This document shows, piece by piece, positions 44,684 to 53,605 of a stretch of DNA of 64,000 nucleotides (position 1 is its first letter; the number at the start of each line of letters is the position of its first letter). This stretch comes from Promicromonospora panici. GTDB taxonomy: Bacteria; Actinomycetota; Actinomycetes; Actinomycetales; Cellulomonadaceae. The notes beneath the pieces were generated by a model that was given only the letters and a program-made list of their open reading frames with translations, did not search any database and was not told where the DNA came from. The position numbers were made by a program, and so were the translations under genes. The stretch lies in NCBI RefSeq assembly GCF_900608595.1, contig NZ_UWYY01000006.1:62001-126000 (forward strand), given 5' to 3'.

Positions 44684-45943
44684 TCAGTACTCCAGGAGGA
44701 GAGCCTCGCCCTGGCCTCCGCCACCGCACAGGCCGACGGCGGCCCGGCCGCCCCCGCGCCGCGCCAGCTCGTGCGCCGCGTGCACCGCGATCCGGGCGCC
44801 GGACGCCCCGACGGGGTGCCCCAGGGCGATCCCGCCGCCGTGCACGTTGACGCGGTCCAGCGGCACACCCAGGGCCTGCGCCGACACCCCGACCACCACG
44901 GCGAACGCCTCGTTGATCTCCACGACGTCGAGGTCCTCGGCCGTCCAGCCCTGCCGCTCCAGCGCCTGGGCGATCGCCCTGGCCGGCTGGGAGTGCAGCG
45001 AGTTGTCCGGACCCGCCACCTGACCGTGCGCGCGAACCGTCGCGAGCACCGGCACGCCCGCCGCCTCCGCCCGGCCGCGCGTCGTGAGCACGAGGGCCGC
45101 GGCGCCGTCCGAGATCTGCGACGAGTTGCCCGCCGTCAGGGTCCCCTCGCCCGAGAACGCCGGGCGCAGCTTCGCCAGCGACTCGGGTGTCGTGTCGGGC
45201 CGGACACCCTCGTCGGTGCGCACCTCCACGGCCTCGCCCCGGCGCTGCGGCACCAGGACCGGCGCGAGCTCGGCCTCGAACACACCGTCCTTCGCGGCCG
45301 TCGCGGCCCGCTGATGGGAGGTCGCGGCGATCTCGTCCTGCTCCTGGCGCGACACGAACACCGAGCCGGAGTTGTGGTCCTCCGTCGAGATACCCATGGA
45401 GACGCCGTCGAACGCGTCGGTCAGGGCGTCGCGCGCCGTGGCGTCCAGCAGCTCCGCGGCGCCGTAGCCGAACCCGAACCGGGAGCCCGGCAGGAGGTGC
45501 GGGGCGTTCGTCATCGACTCCTGGCCGCCCACCAGCACCACGGCGGCCTCGCCCGTGCGCAGCAGCCGCGCGCCGTCGATGATCGCCGTCAGCCCGGAGA
45601 GGCAGACCTTGTTCACCGTGACGGCCTGCACGTCCCAGGGGACACCGGCGGCGACCGCCGTCTGCCGGGCCGGGTTCTGCCCGGCACCCGCCTGGATCAC
45701 CTGGCCGAAGATCACCTTGTCGACGTCGGCGGCCAGCGGCCCCGCGTCCTCCAGCGCGCGGCGCGCCGCGACCGCGCCCAGCTCGACCGCGCTCAGCGCG
45801 GACAGCGACCCCTTCAGCCGTCCCTGCGGCGTCCGCGCCGCCGAGACGATCACCACGTCGTCAGCACCGTTCTTGTCGGCGCTGTTCTCTGCACCCCGTG
45901 CGGCGCTCGTGGCGCTCGCCCGGATGGTGTTCGGGTCAGTCAT
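44684..45943 (-). CDS. Acetyl-CoA C-acetyltransferase (thiolase)
   Basis: A 419-residue thiolase. The nucleophilic Cys is in NKVCLSGLTA near residue 113, the His in NVHGGGIALGHPVGASGAR and the second catalytic Cys in VGLCGGGGQG near the C-terminus. A 28-residue Ala/Ser-rich tail precedes the conserved VVIVSAARTPQG. It cleaves acetoacetyl-CoA to two acetyl-CoA. AAAGGAGG stands five bases before the ATG. Downstream of the CoA-transferase, dehydrogenase and transporter genes on the same strand, it completes 3-hydroxybutyrate and acetoacetate breakdown. Confidence 0.95.
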   Translation of the reverse strand: MTDPNTIRASATSAARGAENSADKNGADDVVIVSAARTPQGRLKGSLSALSAVELGAVAARRALEDAGPLAADVDKVIFGQVIQAGAGQNPARQTAVAAGVPWDVQAVTVNKVCLSGLTAIIDGARLLRTGEAAVVLVGGQESMTNAPHLLPGSRFGFGYGAAELLDATARDALTDAFDGVSMGISTEDHNSGSVFVSRQEQDEIAATSHQRAATAAKDGVFEAELAPVLVPQRRGEAVEVRTDEGVRPDTTPESLAKLRPAFSGEGTLTAGNSSQISDGAAALVLTTRGRAEAAGVPVLATVRAHGQVAGPDNSLHSQPARAIAQALERQGWTAEDLDVVEINEAFAVVVGVSAQALGVPLDRVNVHGGGIALGHPVGASGARIAVHAAHELARRGGGRAAVGLCGGGGQGEALLLEY

Positions 45944-46009
45944 GGGACCTCCTTTGGTCGTCTGCTCAGCGTATCTCCGGCACTCCAGGCAGCGGCAGCC
46001 CGGCAGCCG

Positions 46010-48247
46010 TCACTCCTCCGCGAAGTCCCACCGGCCGGGCGCCGAGAAGAACGCCCACGTGCCGCCGATCGGACCCTCGTCGACGCCGGGCCGGTCGTAG
46101 TCGCACACCCCGTCAGCGAAGACGTGCCGCAGGCGGTGCCACTGCCTGGCCGACATCGCCGGGTAGTCCCAGCGCTCGGGCGACGTGCGCCGGCACGTGA
46201 TCACGTCGCTGGCCAGCGGGCCGCCCGCGACGATCCGCGGGGAGGCGAACGTCGGGTAGAGGTCGGCGCACTGCCCGGCGTCGGGCCGGATGTCCTCGAC
46301 GATCTTCCTGCTCGCCAGTTCCTCCGGCGAGCTGATAGGCCCCGGCGTCCAGCAGGCGTCGACCAGGTCGGCGGGTCTGCTGTCGACGACGACGTCGTGC
46401 GGGTCGCGCCAGGACCTGTCGGCCTGGACGGCCCGGATCCACCGGTCCATCTGCTCCAGGGCCTGGACCAGCACCGGGTTGGCGGGATCGAGGCCGCCGT
46501 AGGTGTTGTCCTGCACGAGCATCACCTGGTTGTCGGCGTCTCCGTTGGCCTCGATCAGCCGCTCCTGGGTGGAGAAGGAGTGGTAGCGCATGTGGATGTC
46601 ACCGCCCGGCAGGCCGTCCGTGTACGCGCGGAAGTCGATGATCGGCGTCCTGGCGAGACCGCCCCCGCCGTCGAGCATCCGGCCCGTACGGTACGCCGCC
46701 CGCCGCGCCGCGGGATCCGCCTGGATCCGCTCCGCCGTGGGCTCGGCGTCGATGTCGAACCCACCGATGCCCTCGTTCAGGTCGAGGAACTGGTCGACGC
46801 CGATCATGCCCTCCCGCAGGGCCTCCAGGCCGTACTGCACCCCGACGTTGTCCAGCGGACGCCGCGCGAAACCCGTGCCCGGGCTGATCCCGTACGCGGT
46901 GCGGGTGTGGTCCCAGATCGTCCCGCGTGCGCCGGTCGGGTTGGTGACGGCGTCGTAGCGCACTTCCACCGGTACCGACGCGTCGAACTCGGCGTCCGGG
47001 TCGAGGCGGTTGGCACCGGTGCTCTGCGCGGCGATCGCACGGTGTACCCCGAAGCCCGCCACGGCGAGCTGCTGCTCCGCGGTGAAGCTGTCCGCGCCGG
47101 GCTCGTCGCCGGTGAACCAGGTGTGCAGCAGGCGGGCGTCGGCCAGCTTCTGCGAGGTGCCGAAGCCGACGTCGGGAAAGCTGCAGCCCACGATGATCCC
47201 GTCGAGCAGGCCCGGGTAGTTGTCCGCGGCCTGGTGCGCCTGGTAGGCACCGCCGGAGCAGCCCCAGCCCATGGTGTACGCCGGCTCCCCGTACGCCTCG
47301 GCGAACCGCTCGGTGGTCATCGCCAGCGTCTCGGTGGTCAGCAGGTCGGAGCAGTTGTTGCCGAACGCGTTCAGCGTGTTCGAGGCGACCGCGAAGCCGC
47401 GCGACAGCATCGAGTCGACCAGCACACCGCCCGTCCCTGCGCCCTGCTGGTACCAGCCGCGGCGGCAGCCGCCGCCGAGCGTGTAGACCAGCCGCCCGTT
47501 CCAGCCCTCGCTGCGCTGGTGCGCCGTGGGCTGTGGCTCGTTCGCCGGGTCGTGCAGGCTTGCGATCTCGTAGATCCCGCGGTTCGCGGTCCCGATCTCG
47601 ATCCGGACGATGTACGGCACCTCGGCGCCGTCCAGGGTGGTGGTCGTGGCGAGGTCGGCGGGGTGCTGGGCCAGGTCCGGCAGGACGGCGAACCGGCCCG
47701 CCGTCGTGCGGTACATGTACTCGACCCGGGTGGCCAGCGAGCAGTCCTCGTCGACCGGCGGCCCGCCCGGGGCTCCGGCCGGGCTCCGGTACTCGGTCGT
47801 CTCGCAGTAGAACGGCACCTGTTGCGGCCCGGAGAACACGGGCCCGGTCGCCGGGTGCACCGAGATGCGCTGGGCCGACGTCGCCACGCCGGGCGCCTGG
47901 GCGGCCAGGTTGTGCGGCCCCGGCTCCAGCCCGCCGACCAGGCCGAGCAGGTCGTCCCCGTCCGGCCGGAACAGCCCGGTGACGTCCGCTCCGTCGCGGG
48001 TGACGGTCACGTCCCCGGCCGCCGTCCCGGCCGGGAGGCTGACGCGGACCAGGGTCTCGGGGCCGCTCACGGCGTCCGGCCGGCTCGACACGGTGGTGAT
48101 GCGCAGACGGTCGCGGTCGGCGGCCTCCGCGGCGGCGGACGGCGTCACCGACGCCGCGATCGCGAGCGGGACGCCGAGGGCGGCGACGAGCGCACCGGTC
48201 ATCAGGCGACGGCGCGTGGGCGCGGGCAGGAGCACGGGCAGGGTCAT
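46010..48247 (-). CDS. Secreted DUF6351-type alpha/beta hydrolase, possible 3-hydroxybutyrate oligomer esterase
   Basis: A 745-residue exported protein. The N-terminus RRRLMTGALVAALGVPLAIA with following ASA-type sites is a signal peptide, possibly Tat. VPYIVRIEIGTANRGIYEIA and LVYTLGGGCRRGW resemble DUF6351. The stretch GWGCSGGAYQAHQAADNYPG has a nucleophile-elbow serine like that of tannases and feruloyl esterases. Hydrolysis of a polyester or ester outside the cell is likely. Its place between CoA-transferase and thiolase genes suggests release of 3-hydroxybutyrate from oligomers; this is inference. The ATG at 48247 has AGGAG; frames extending upstream are shadows. Confidence 0.8.
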   Translation of the reverse strand: MTLPVLLPAPTRRRLMTGALVAALGVPLAIAASVTPSAAAEAADRDRLRITTVSSRPDAVSGPETLVRVSLPAGTAAGDVTVTRDGADVTGLFRPDGDDLLGLVGGLEPGPHNLAAQAPGVATSAQRISVHPATGPVFSGPQQVPFYCETTEYRSPAGAPGGPPVDEDCSLATRVEYMYRTTAGRFAVLPDLAQHPADLATTTTLDGAEVPYIVRIEIGTANRGIYEIASLHDPANEPQPTAHQRSEGWNGRLVYTLGGGCRRGWYQQGAGTGGVLVDSMLSRGFAVASNTLNAFGNNCSDLLTTETLAMTTERFAEAYGEPAYTMGWGCSGGAYQAHQAADNYPGLLDGIIVGCSFPDVGFGTSQKLADARLLHTWFTGDEPGADSFTAEQQLAVAGFGVHRAIAAQSTGANRLDPDAEFDASVPVEVRYDAVTNPTGARGTIWDHTRTAYGISPGTGFARRPLDNVGVQYGLEALREGMIGVDQFLDLNEGIGGFDIDAEPTAERIQADPAARRAAYRTGRMLDGGGGLARTPIIDFRAYTDGLPGGDIHMRYHSFSTQERLIEANGDADNQVMLVQDNTYGGLDPANPVLVQALEQMDRWIRAVQADRSWRDPHDVVVDSRPADLVDACWTPGPISSPEELASRKIVEDIRPDAGQCADLYPTFASPRIVAGGPLASDVITCRRTSPERWDYPAMSARQWHRLRHVFADGVCDYDRPGVDEGPIGGTWAFFSAPGRWDFAEE

Positions 48248-48357
48248 GGAGCAACTCCTCATCGAGTCGACCGCACGAGAACCGGGTGGCACCGCCCGCA
48301 GGCCTGCCGGGACAATCCCACAGCAACGTAATGATTCGGACGAAACCACGTCAAGAA

Positions 48358-48388
48358 GAATCCGGGCCAGGTTTCCCGGCCCGGATTC
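48358..48388 (-). terminator. Hairpin terminator after the CoA-transferase genes
   Basis: GAATCCGGGCC (48358-48368) and GGCCCGGATTC (48378-48388) form an 11-bp stem with a 9-base loop. On the minus strand it is followed by TTCTTGACG. It separates the transporter/bdhA/CoA-transferase operon from the esterase gene. Confidence 0.7.
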
Positions 48389-48411
48389 CGCCGGACGACG
48401 GTCGCCAGGCG

Positions 48412-49062
48412 CTAGACCATCGGCTCCACGAGCTCCACGGCGAGCTCCGGCTCGGTCTTGTCGACGACCTCCTCGGCCGTCACTCCCGGCGCGAGCTCCC
48501 GCAGCACCAGCCCGGACGGCGTCACGTCGAGCACCGCGAGATCGGTGATGATGCGGTTCACCACACCCTTGCCGGTGAGCGGCAGGCTGCAGGCGTTCAG
48601 GATCTTCGGCGCCCCGTCGCGCGCCGTGTGCTCCATCAGGACGATCACGCGACCGGCGCCGTGCACCAGGTCCATCGCTCCGCCCATGCCCTTGACCATC
48701 TTGCCGGGGATCATCCAGTTGGCCAGGTCGCCCGTCGCCGACACCTGCATACCGCCCAGGATCGCAGCGTCGATCTTGCCGCCGCGGATCATCCCGAACG
48801 ACGTCGCGGAGTCGAATATCGACGAGCCCGGCAGCAGCGTCACCGTCTCCTTCCCCGCGTTGATCAGGTCGGGGTCCACGGCGTCCTCGGCCGGGTACGG
48901 CCCGACACCGAGGATCCCGTTCTCGGACTGCAGCACCAGGTGCCGGCCCTCGGGCACGTAGTTCGGCACGAGCGTCGGCAGCCCGATGCCCAGGTTCACG
49001 TACATGCCGTCGGTCAGCTCGCGCGCGGCGCGAGCGGCCATCTCCTGTCGGGTCAGTGCCAT
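48412..49062 (-). CDS. 3-oxoacid CoA-transferase subunit B
   Basis: A 216-residue subunit with the catalytic Glu in [12 protein letters not shown] near residue 48, [17 protein letters not shown] before it and [20 protein letters not shown] in the middle. With subunit A it moves CoA from succinyl-CoA or acetyl-CoA to acetoacetate (ScoB/AtoA family). It lies 3 bp after the subunit A gene. The product acetoacetyl-CoA is the substrate of the nearby thiolase. Confidence 0.95.
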   Translation of the reverse strand: MALTRQEMAARAARELTDGMYVNLGIGLPTLVPNYVPEGRHLVLQSENGILGVGPYPAEDAVDPDLINAGKETVTLLPGSSIFDSATSFGMIRGGKIDAAILGGMQVSATGDLANWMIPGKMVKGMGGAMDLVHGAGRVIVLMEHTARDGAPKILNACSLPLTGKGVVNRIITDLAVLDVTPSGLVLRELAPGVTAEEVVDKTEPELAVELVEPMV

Positions 49063-49065
49063 GGT

Positions 49066-49890
49066 TCAGGCTCCCTTCGTGTCGGACGACGACGGCGCGG
49101 CGACCGTGCGCCGCTCGATCCGCTTCTCGATGTCGGTGCCCACGTGCACCACGCGGTGCACGTACACGCCCGGCAGGTGTACGGCGTCCGGGTCGATCTC
49201 CCCCGGCTCGACGAGCTCCTCGACCTGCGCGATGCAGACGCGTCCCGCCATTGCGGCGAGCGGCGAGAAGTTGCGCGCGGACTTGTTGAACACGAGGTTC
49301 CCGTGCCGGTCGCCGCGCAGGGCGTGCACCAGCGCGAAGTCGGTGCTGATCGCCTCCTCCAGCACGTACTCGGCGGCGTCTTCCCCGCTGCCGAACGCGC
49401 GCACCTCCTTGGCGGGGGACGCGATCGCGACGCCGCCGGCGCCGTCGTACTTGCGCGGGAGGCCGCCGTCGGCCACCTGGGTGCCCACGCCCGTGCGCGT
49501 GAAGAACGCCGCGATACCCGCGCCGCCGGCGCGGAGCTTCTCGGCGAGCGTGCCCTGCGGGGTGAGCTCCACCTCGAGCTCGCCCGAGAGGAACTGCCGC
49601 TCGAACTCCTTGTTCTCCCCCACGTACGAGCTGGTCATCTTGCGCACGCGGTGGGCGTTCAGCAGGATGCCGAGCCCCCAGTCGTCGACGCCGCAGTTGT
49701 TGCTCACCACCGACAGGTCGGTCGTGCCCTGCGCCAGCAGCGCCTCGATCAGGGCTATCGGGTTGCCGCACAGGCCGAAACCGCCGACCGCCAGGGAGGC
49801 GCCGTCGGGGATGTCGGCCACGGCCTCGGCCGCGCTCGCGACCACCTTGTCGAACCCGCTGCTGATGGCAGCGCTACCCAGTTCAGTCAT
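49066..49890 (-). CDS. 3-oxoacid CoA-transferase subunit A
   Basis: A 274-residue subunit with the CoA-binding motif SLAVGGFGLCGNPIALIEAL near residue 30 and LSVVSNNCGVDDWGLGILL after it (ScoA/AtoD family). It is longer than the usual 230 residues through an extension after RNFSPLAAMAGR that includes VYVHRVVHVG. The ATG at 49890 has GGAG six bases upstream; an ATG four codons earlier is the alternative. It is co-transcribed with subunit B and the atoE-like transporter. Confidence 0.95.
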   Translation of the reverse strand: MTELGSAAISSGFDKVVASAAEAVADIPDGASLAVGGFGLCGNPIALIEALLAQGTTDLSVVSNNCGVDDWGLGILLNAHRVRKMTSSYVGENKEFERQFLSGELEVELTPQGTLAEKLRAGGAGIAAFFTRTGVGTQVADGGLPRKYDGAGGVAIASPAKEVRAFGSGEDAAEYVLEEAISTDFALVHALRGDRHGNLVFNKSARNFSPLAAMAGRVCIAQVEELVEPGEIDPDAVHLPGVYVHRVVHVGTDIEKRIERRTVAAPSSSDTKGA

Positions 49891-49929
49891 CTTCGACTCC
49901 ATTTCAGTCGGGATCCGATCGGGATCCGG

Positions 49930-51297
49930 TCAGGCCCCGGGCCCGACGATCAGCAGGGTCGCCGCGAAGACGATCCCCGAGGCCAGCAGTGTCACGGTGG
50001 TGTATCCAAGGATGTCCCGCACCTTCAGTCCGGCGATAGCCAGCAGCGGAAGTGCCCAGAACGGCTGGATCATGTTGGTCCACTGGTCGCCGTAGGCCAC
50101 CGCCATGATCGCGATCGACGGGTCGACGCCGAGCTGGGTCGCGGCGTCGAGCAGGATCGGCGCCTGGACCGCGAACTGCCCACCACCCGACGGCACGAAG
50201 AAGTTGACGACGCCCGCCGCCACGAACGCGAGCGCCCCGAACGTCTGCGGCGTCGACACGCTCACTATCGCGTCACTGAAGATCTGGATGAGGCCCGTCG
50301 CCGTCATGATCCCGAGGATGCCCGCATACAGCGGGAACTGCAGCAGGATGTCGCCGACGTTGGTCGCGGCGTTCTTGACCAGGGCCGCCACCTCGAAGGG
50401 GCTGCGCACCAGCAGGAGCACGAGCGCGAGGAAGGTCCAGTTCACGATGTCGAGGGTCGGCGTGCCGCCGCCGGCGAAGTAGACCACCAGGTAGGCGACG
50501 AGCCCGAGGCCGGTCAGCGTGGTGAGCACGCGGCTGGCGTCGAGGCGGTCCGCCGGGGTCACCGGCCGCTCCACCTCGACCTCCGCCTCGCGGGCGTCCA
50601 CCTCGAGCTCGACGATCCGGTCGGTGCCGCGCGGCGCCACCAGGGCCAGCGCCCCGGCGACCACGACCACCGTGACCAGGGCGGCCACCATGTTCCAGGG
50701 GGCGAAGGTGGTCTCGGCGACCGGGATCGTCTCGCCGAGCTGCTCGACGACGAACGAGTCGGCGGTGGCCGCCGTCAGCGGCCCCGAACCCGTGTACCCC
50801 ATGTGCCAGACGACGAAGCCGGAGAACCCGGCGGCGACCAGCAGCGGGAAGTGCACCCGCACGCCTTTGGCCCGCATCTGGGCGGCCACCTCGCGGGCTA
50901 GCAGGCCGCCCGCGACCAGGCCGAGCCCCCACTGCACCAGCGACAGCGCCGACGCGAGGACGGCGACGAACACGTACGCCTGCAGCGGACCGCGCGGCAG
51001 GGCGGAGACCCGGGCCAGCCCGCGGCGCACCAGCCGCGTGTTGGCGAGCATGTGCCCCAGCAGCAGGACGAGGGCCATCTGGGTCATGAACTCGAGCAGC
51101 CCGGACAGCCCGTCGCCCCAGCCGGTGAGCACGGTGGTGGGCCCGGCGTCGGTGAGCAGGAGCGCGAGGGCCGCCACCACGAACGTCAGCAGGACGGCGA
51201 ACACCAGCGCGCTCGGGATGAACCGCTCCACCACGGCGTTCACCGGGCGCATCGCTCCCGCGAACGGGTTCCGGGAGGTCTTGGTCGTGTTCGTCAT
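49930..51297 (-). CDS. Short-chain fatty acid transporter, AtoE family
   Basis: A 455-residue membrane protein with about ten hydrophobic segments and family motifs SLVQWGLGLVAGGLLAREVA, GYTGSGPLTAATAD and VNFFVPSGGGQFAVQAPILL. AtoE proteins import short-chain fatty acids such as butyrate or acetoacetate. Its ATG overlaps the stop of the dehydrogenase gene (ATGA) and has GGAG eight bases upstream. Together with the MFS carrier it supplies substrate to the CoA-transferase route. Confidence 0.93.
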   Translation of the reverse strand: MTNTTKTSRNPFAGAMRPVNAVVERFIPSALVFAVLLTFVVAALALLLTDAGPTTVLTGWGDGLSGLLEFMTQMALVLLLGHMLANTRLVRRGLARVSALPRGPLQAYVFVAVLASALSLVQWGLGLVAGGLLAREVAAQMRAKGVRVHFPLLVAAGFSGFVVWHMGYTGSGPLTAATADSFVVEQLGETIPVAETTFAPWNMVAALVTVVVVAGALALVAPRGTDRIVELEVDAREAEVEVERPVTPADRLDASRVLTTLTGLGLVAYLVVYFAGGGTPTLDIVNWTFLALVLLLVRSPFEVAALVKNAATNVGDILLQFPLYAGILGIMTATGLIQIFSDAIVSVSTPQTFGALAFVAAGVVNFFVPSGGGQFAVQAPILLDAATQLGVDPSIAIMAVAYGDQWTNMIQPFWALPLLAIAGLKVRDILGYTTVTLLASGIVFAATLLIVGPGA

Positions 51298-52058
51298 CGC
51301 GCGCTCCATCCGCCGTCGATAGTCCATGAGGCGCCCGACACCATCGCACCGTCCGGGCCCGTGAGCCACCCCACCAGCGAGGCGACCTCGTGCGGCTCCA
51401 CGAGCCGCTTCACCGCGGCCTCCGCGAGGATGACCTGCGCCATCACCTCGTGCTCCGGGATCCCGTGGACCGCCGCCTGCTCGGCGATCTGCTTCTCCAC
51501 CAGCGGCGTGCGCACATAGCCGGGGTTCACGCAGACGCTGGTGACCCCGTGCTGGCCGCCCTCCAGCGCCGTCACCTTCGACAGCCCCTCCAGCCCGTGC
51601 TTGGCCGAGACGTAGGCCGACTTGAACGGCGAGGCAACGAGCCCGTGCACCGAGGAGATGTTGACGACCCGGCCCCAGCCCCGCTCGTACATGCCGGGCA
51701 ACGCCGCCCGGACCAGCAGGAACGGTGCCTCCAGCATGATCCGATGGACCAGCCGGAAGTCGTCCGGCACGAAGTCCTGGATGGCGCTGACCCGCTGGAT
51801 GCCCGCGTTGTTCACCAGTACGTCCGTGTCCAGCCGCAGGCCGTCGAGCGCCCGGGTGTCGGAGAGGTCCACCACCCAGGCCTCGCCGCCGACCTCCTCG
51901 GCGACGGTCTTGGCGCCGTCGCCGTCGACGTCCGCCACGGTCACGTGCGCGCCGCGGGCCGCCAGCTCCCTGGCGCACGCGGCGCCGATGCCGCTCGCCC
52001 CGCCGGTCACGAGCGCCCGGCGGCCGTCGAGCAGGTGGCCCTCAAGGGTCGGGTTCAT
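51294..52058 (-). CDS. bdhA: 3-hydroxybutyrate dehydrogenase
   Basis: A 254-residue SDR with VTGGASGIGAACAREL at the N-terminus, VNNAGIQRVSAIQDF, catalytic Ser in NISSVHGL and YVSAK (Tyr/Lys). The segment YVRTPLVEKQIAEQA is characteristic of D-3-hydroxybutyrate dehydrogenases among SDRs. It oxidises 3-hydroxybutyrate to acetoacetate with NAD+. The ATG at 52058 has GAAGGA. It lies 14 bp after the MFS gene and overlaps the AtoE gene by 4 bp. Confidence 0.92.
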   Translation of the reverse strand: MNPTLEGHLLDGRRALVTGGASGIGAACARELAARGAHVTVADVDGDGAKTVAEEVGGEAWVVDLSDTRALDGLRLDTDVLVNNAGIQRVSAIQDFVPDDFRLVHRIMLEAPFLLVRAALPGMYERGWGRVVNISSVHGLVASPFKSAYVSAKHGLEGLSKVTALEGGQHGVTSVCVNPGYVRTPLVEKQIAEQAAVHGIPEHEVMAQVILAEAAVKRLVEPHEVASLVGWLTGPDGAMVSGASWTIDGGWSAR

Positions 52059-52072
52059 CGTCGATCCTTCAC

Positions 52073-53437
52073 TCAGTCGTTCCGCGCCGCGAGCGCCCGC
52101 TCGCGGGCCTGGTCCTCGGCGTCGAGGTCGTGCAGCGAGGCACCCCGAGTCTCGCGCAGCGCGAGCGCCGCGACCAGCGTGATCGCGGCGGCGACCAGCA
52201 TGTAGACCGCCGTCGGCCACCAGGATCCGGTGTCCTTGAGCCAGGTGGTGGCCAGGATCGGGGCGAGGGAGCCCGCCACGATGGAGGTGACCTGGTAGCT
52301 GATCGAGACGCCCGAGTAACGCATCCGGGTGGGGAACATCTCCGACATGATCGCCGGCTGGACCGCGTACATCATGGCGTGGAAGAGCAGGCCGGCCATG
52401 AGGACGGCGAGGATGACCCACGTGTTCCGGGTGTCCATCGCCGGGAACGCGAACCAGCACCAGGTGGCTCCGAGGATCGCGCCGGCGATGTACAGGGGCT
52501 TGCGGCCGATGCCGTCGGCGAGCCGCCCCACGATCAGGATCACCACGAAGTGGAACGCGTGCGCGGCCGCCACCACGCCGAGGATCTGTGTCGTGTCCAT
52601 GCCGAGCGCGGTGCCGAGGTAGACGAGGGAGAAGCTCACCACGAGGTAGTACAGGATGTTCTCCGCGAACCGCAGGCCCATCCCGGTCAGCACGCCCCGC
52701 GGGTAGCACTTGATCACCTCGAGGACGCCGTAGCCCTTGGCGCCCTGGTCGATCTCTGCCTTCGTCTCCTCGTAGATGGGGGCGTCGGAGACCCGGGTGC
52801 GCACGTAGTAGCCGATGACGATGACAACGGCGGACAGCCAGAACGCGACCCGCCAGCCCCAGGCGAGGAACGCGGCTTCGCTCAGCGTGCCGGACATCGT
52901 GTAGAGCACGACCGTGGCGAGCAGGTTGCCGCCGGGCACGCCAGCCTGCGGCCACGCCGTCCAGCGGGCGCGCTCGTCGTTCCGGCTGTGCTCGGCCACC
53001 AGCAGGACGGCGCCGCCCCACTCCCCGCCGAGCGCGACGCCCTGCACGAAGCGCAGGATCACCAGGAGTGCGGGGGCGAGGAAGCCGACCTGCTGGAACG
53101 TGGGCAGGCAGCCCATCAGCACGGTGGCGACACCGATCAGCAGGATCGTGAGCTGGAGGGTGTGCTTGCGCCCGACCTTGTCGCCGATGTGGCCGAAGAT
53201 GACGCCGCCGAGCGGCCGCGCGAGGAAGCCGACGGCGTAGGTCACGAACGCCGCGATGATCGCGTCGTACTCGTTGCCCGTCTCGGGCATGAGGACCTTG
53301 TTGAAGACGAGCGCGGAGGCGGTCGCGTAGAGGAAGAAGTCGTACCACTCGACGACCGTGCCGGCCATCGAGGCGGCGACGATGCGCCTGATCAGCGACC
53401 GGTCGTCCGGCGCTCGGGTGCTCTGCTGTGCAGACAT
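52073..53437 (-). CDS. MFS metabolite:H+ symporter (MHS family)
   Basis: A 454-residue transporter with 12 hydrophobic segments. The first part has GTVVEWYDFFLYATASALVF and FGHIGDKVGRKHTL, and RFVQGVALGGEWGGAVLLVA lies in helix 4-5, all typical of the MHS group (shikimate, proline/betaine, dicarboxylate uptake). AAGGAG stands five bases before the ATG. As the first gene of the bdhA operon it probably imports 3-hydroxybutyrate or a related acid. It is divergent from a LysR gene. Confidence 0.9.
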   Translation of the reverse strand: MSAQQSTRAPDDRSLIRRIVAASMAGTVVEWYDFFLYATASALVFNKVLMPETGNEYDAIIAAFVTYAVGFLARPLGGVIFGHIGDKVGRKHTLQLTILLIGVATVLMGCLPTFQQVGFLAPALLVILRFVQGVALGGEWGGAVLLVAEHSRNDERARWTAWPQAGVPGGNLLATVVLYTMSGTLSEAAFLAWGWRVAFWLSAVVIVIGYYVRTRVSDAPIYEETKAEIDQGAKGYGVLEVIKCYPRGVLTGMGLRFAENILYYLVVSFSLVYLGTALGMDTTQILGVVAAAHAFHFVVILIVGRLADGIGRKPLYIAGAILGATWCWFAFPAMDTRNTWVILAVLMAGLLFHAMMYAVQPAIMSEMFPTRMRYSGVSISYQVTSIVAGSLAPILATTWLKDTGSWWPTAVYMLVAAAITLVAALALRETRGASLHDLDAEDQARERALAARND

Positions 53438-53560
53438 GCTGCTCCTTGGTGTCGACGCTGACACGGGGTCGTGGCCGGGTCGTGCGACCCGCCACGTGTG
53501 ACTCGCCAGAGTGTTCCCGGGAAGCAGTGTGCGGAGCAATGACGAAGTGGGCAGACCCGA

Positions 53561-53576
53561 TGTGCACGAATGCACA
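53561..53576. promoter_or_regulatory. Inverted repeat between the LysR gene and the 3-hydroxybutyrate operon
   Basis: TGTGCA (53561-53566) and TGCACA (53571-53576) form a 16-bp perfect inverted repeat with spacer CGAA, 30-45 bp before the LysR start. It is a candidate binding site for that regulator, controlling both directions. Confidence 0.5.
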
Positions 53577-53605
53577 CCCGGTGCCGCGGTTGGTAGCGTC
53601 GCCGC

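Noticed and set aside
44612..48331. A 1239-codon plus-strand open frame
   Set aside because: It lies opposite the thiolase and the secreted hydrolase, has Arg/Val/Asp-biased composition typical of antisense frames in GC-rich DNA, and shows no family motif.
48248..49771. Upstream 500-codon extension of the secreted hydrolase frame
   Set aside because: This part lies over the CoA-transferase genes in another frame and is Arg/Gly-rich; the signal peptide and ribosome site show the real start at 48247.
48286..50901. An 871-codon plus-strand open frame
   Set aside because: It is antisense to the CoA-transferase genes and the AtoE transporter gene, all of which have clear motifs.
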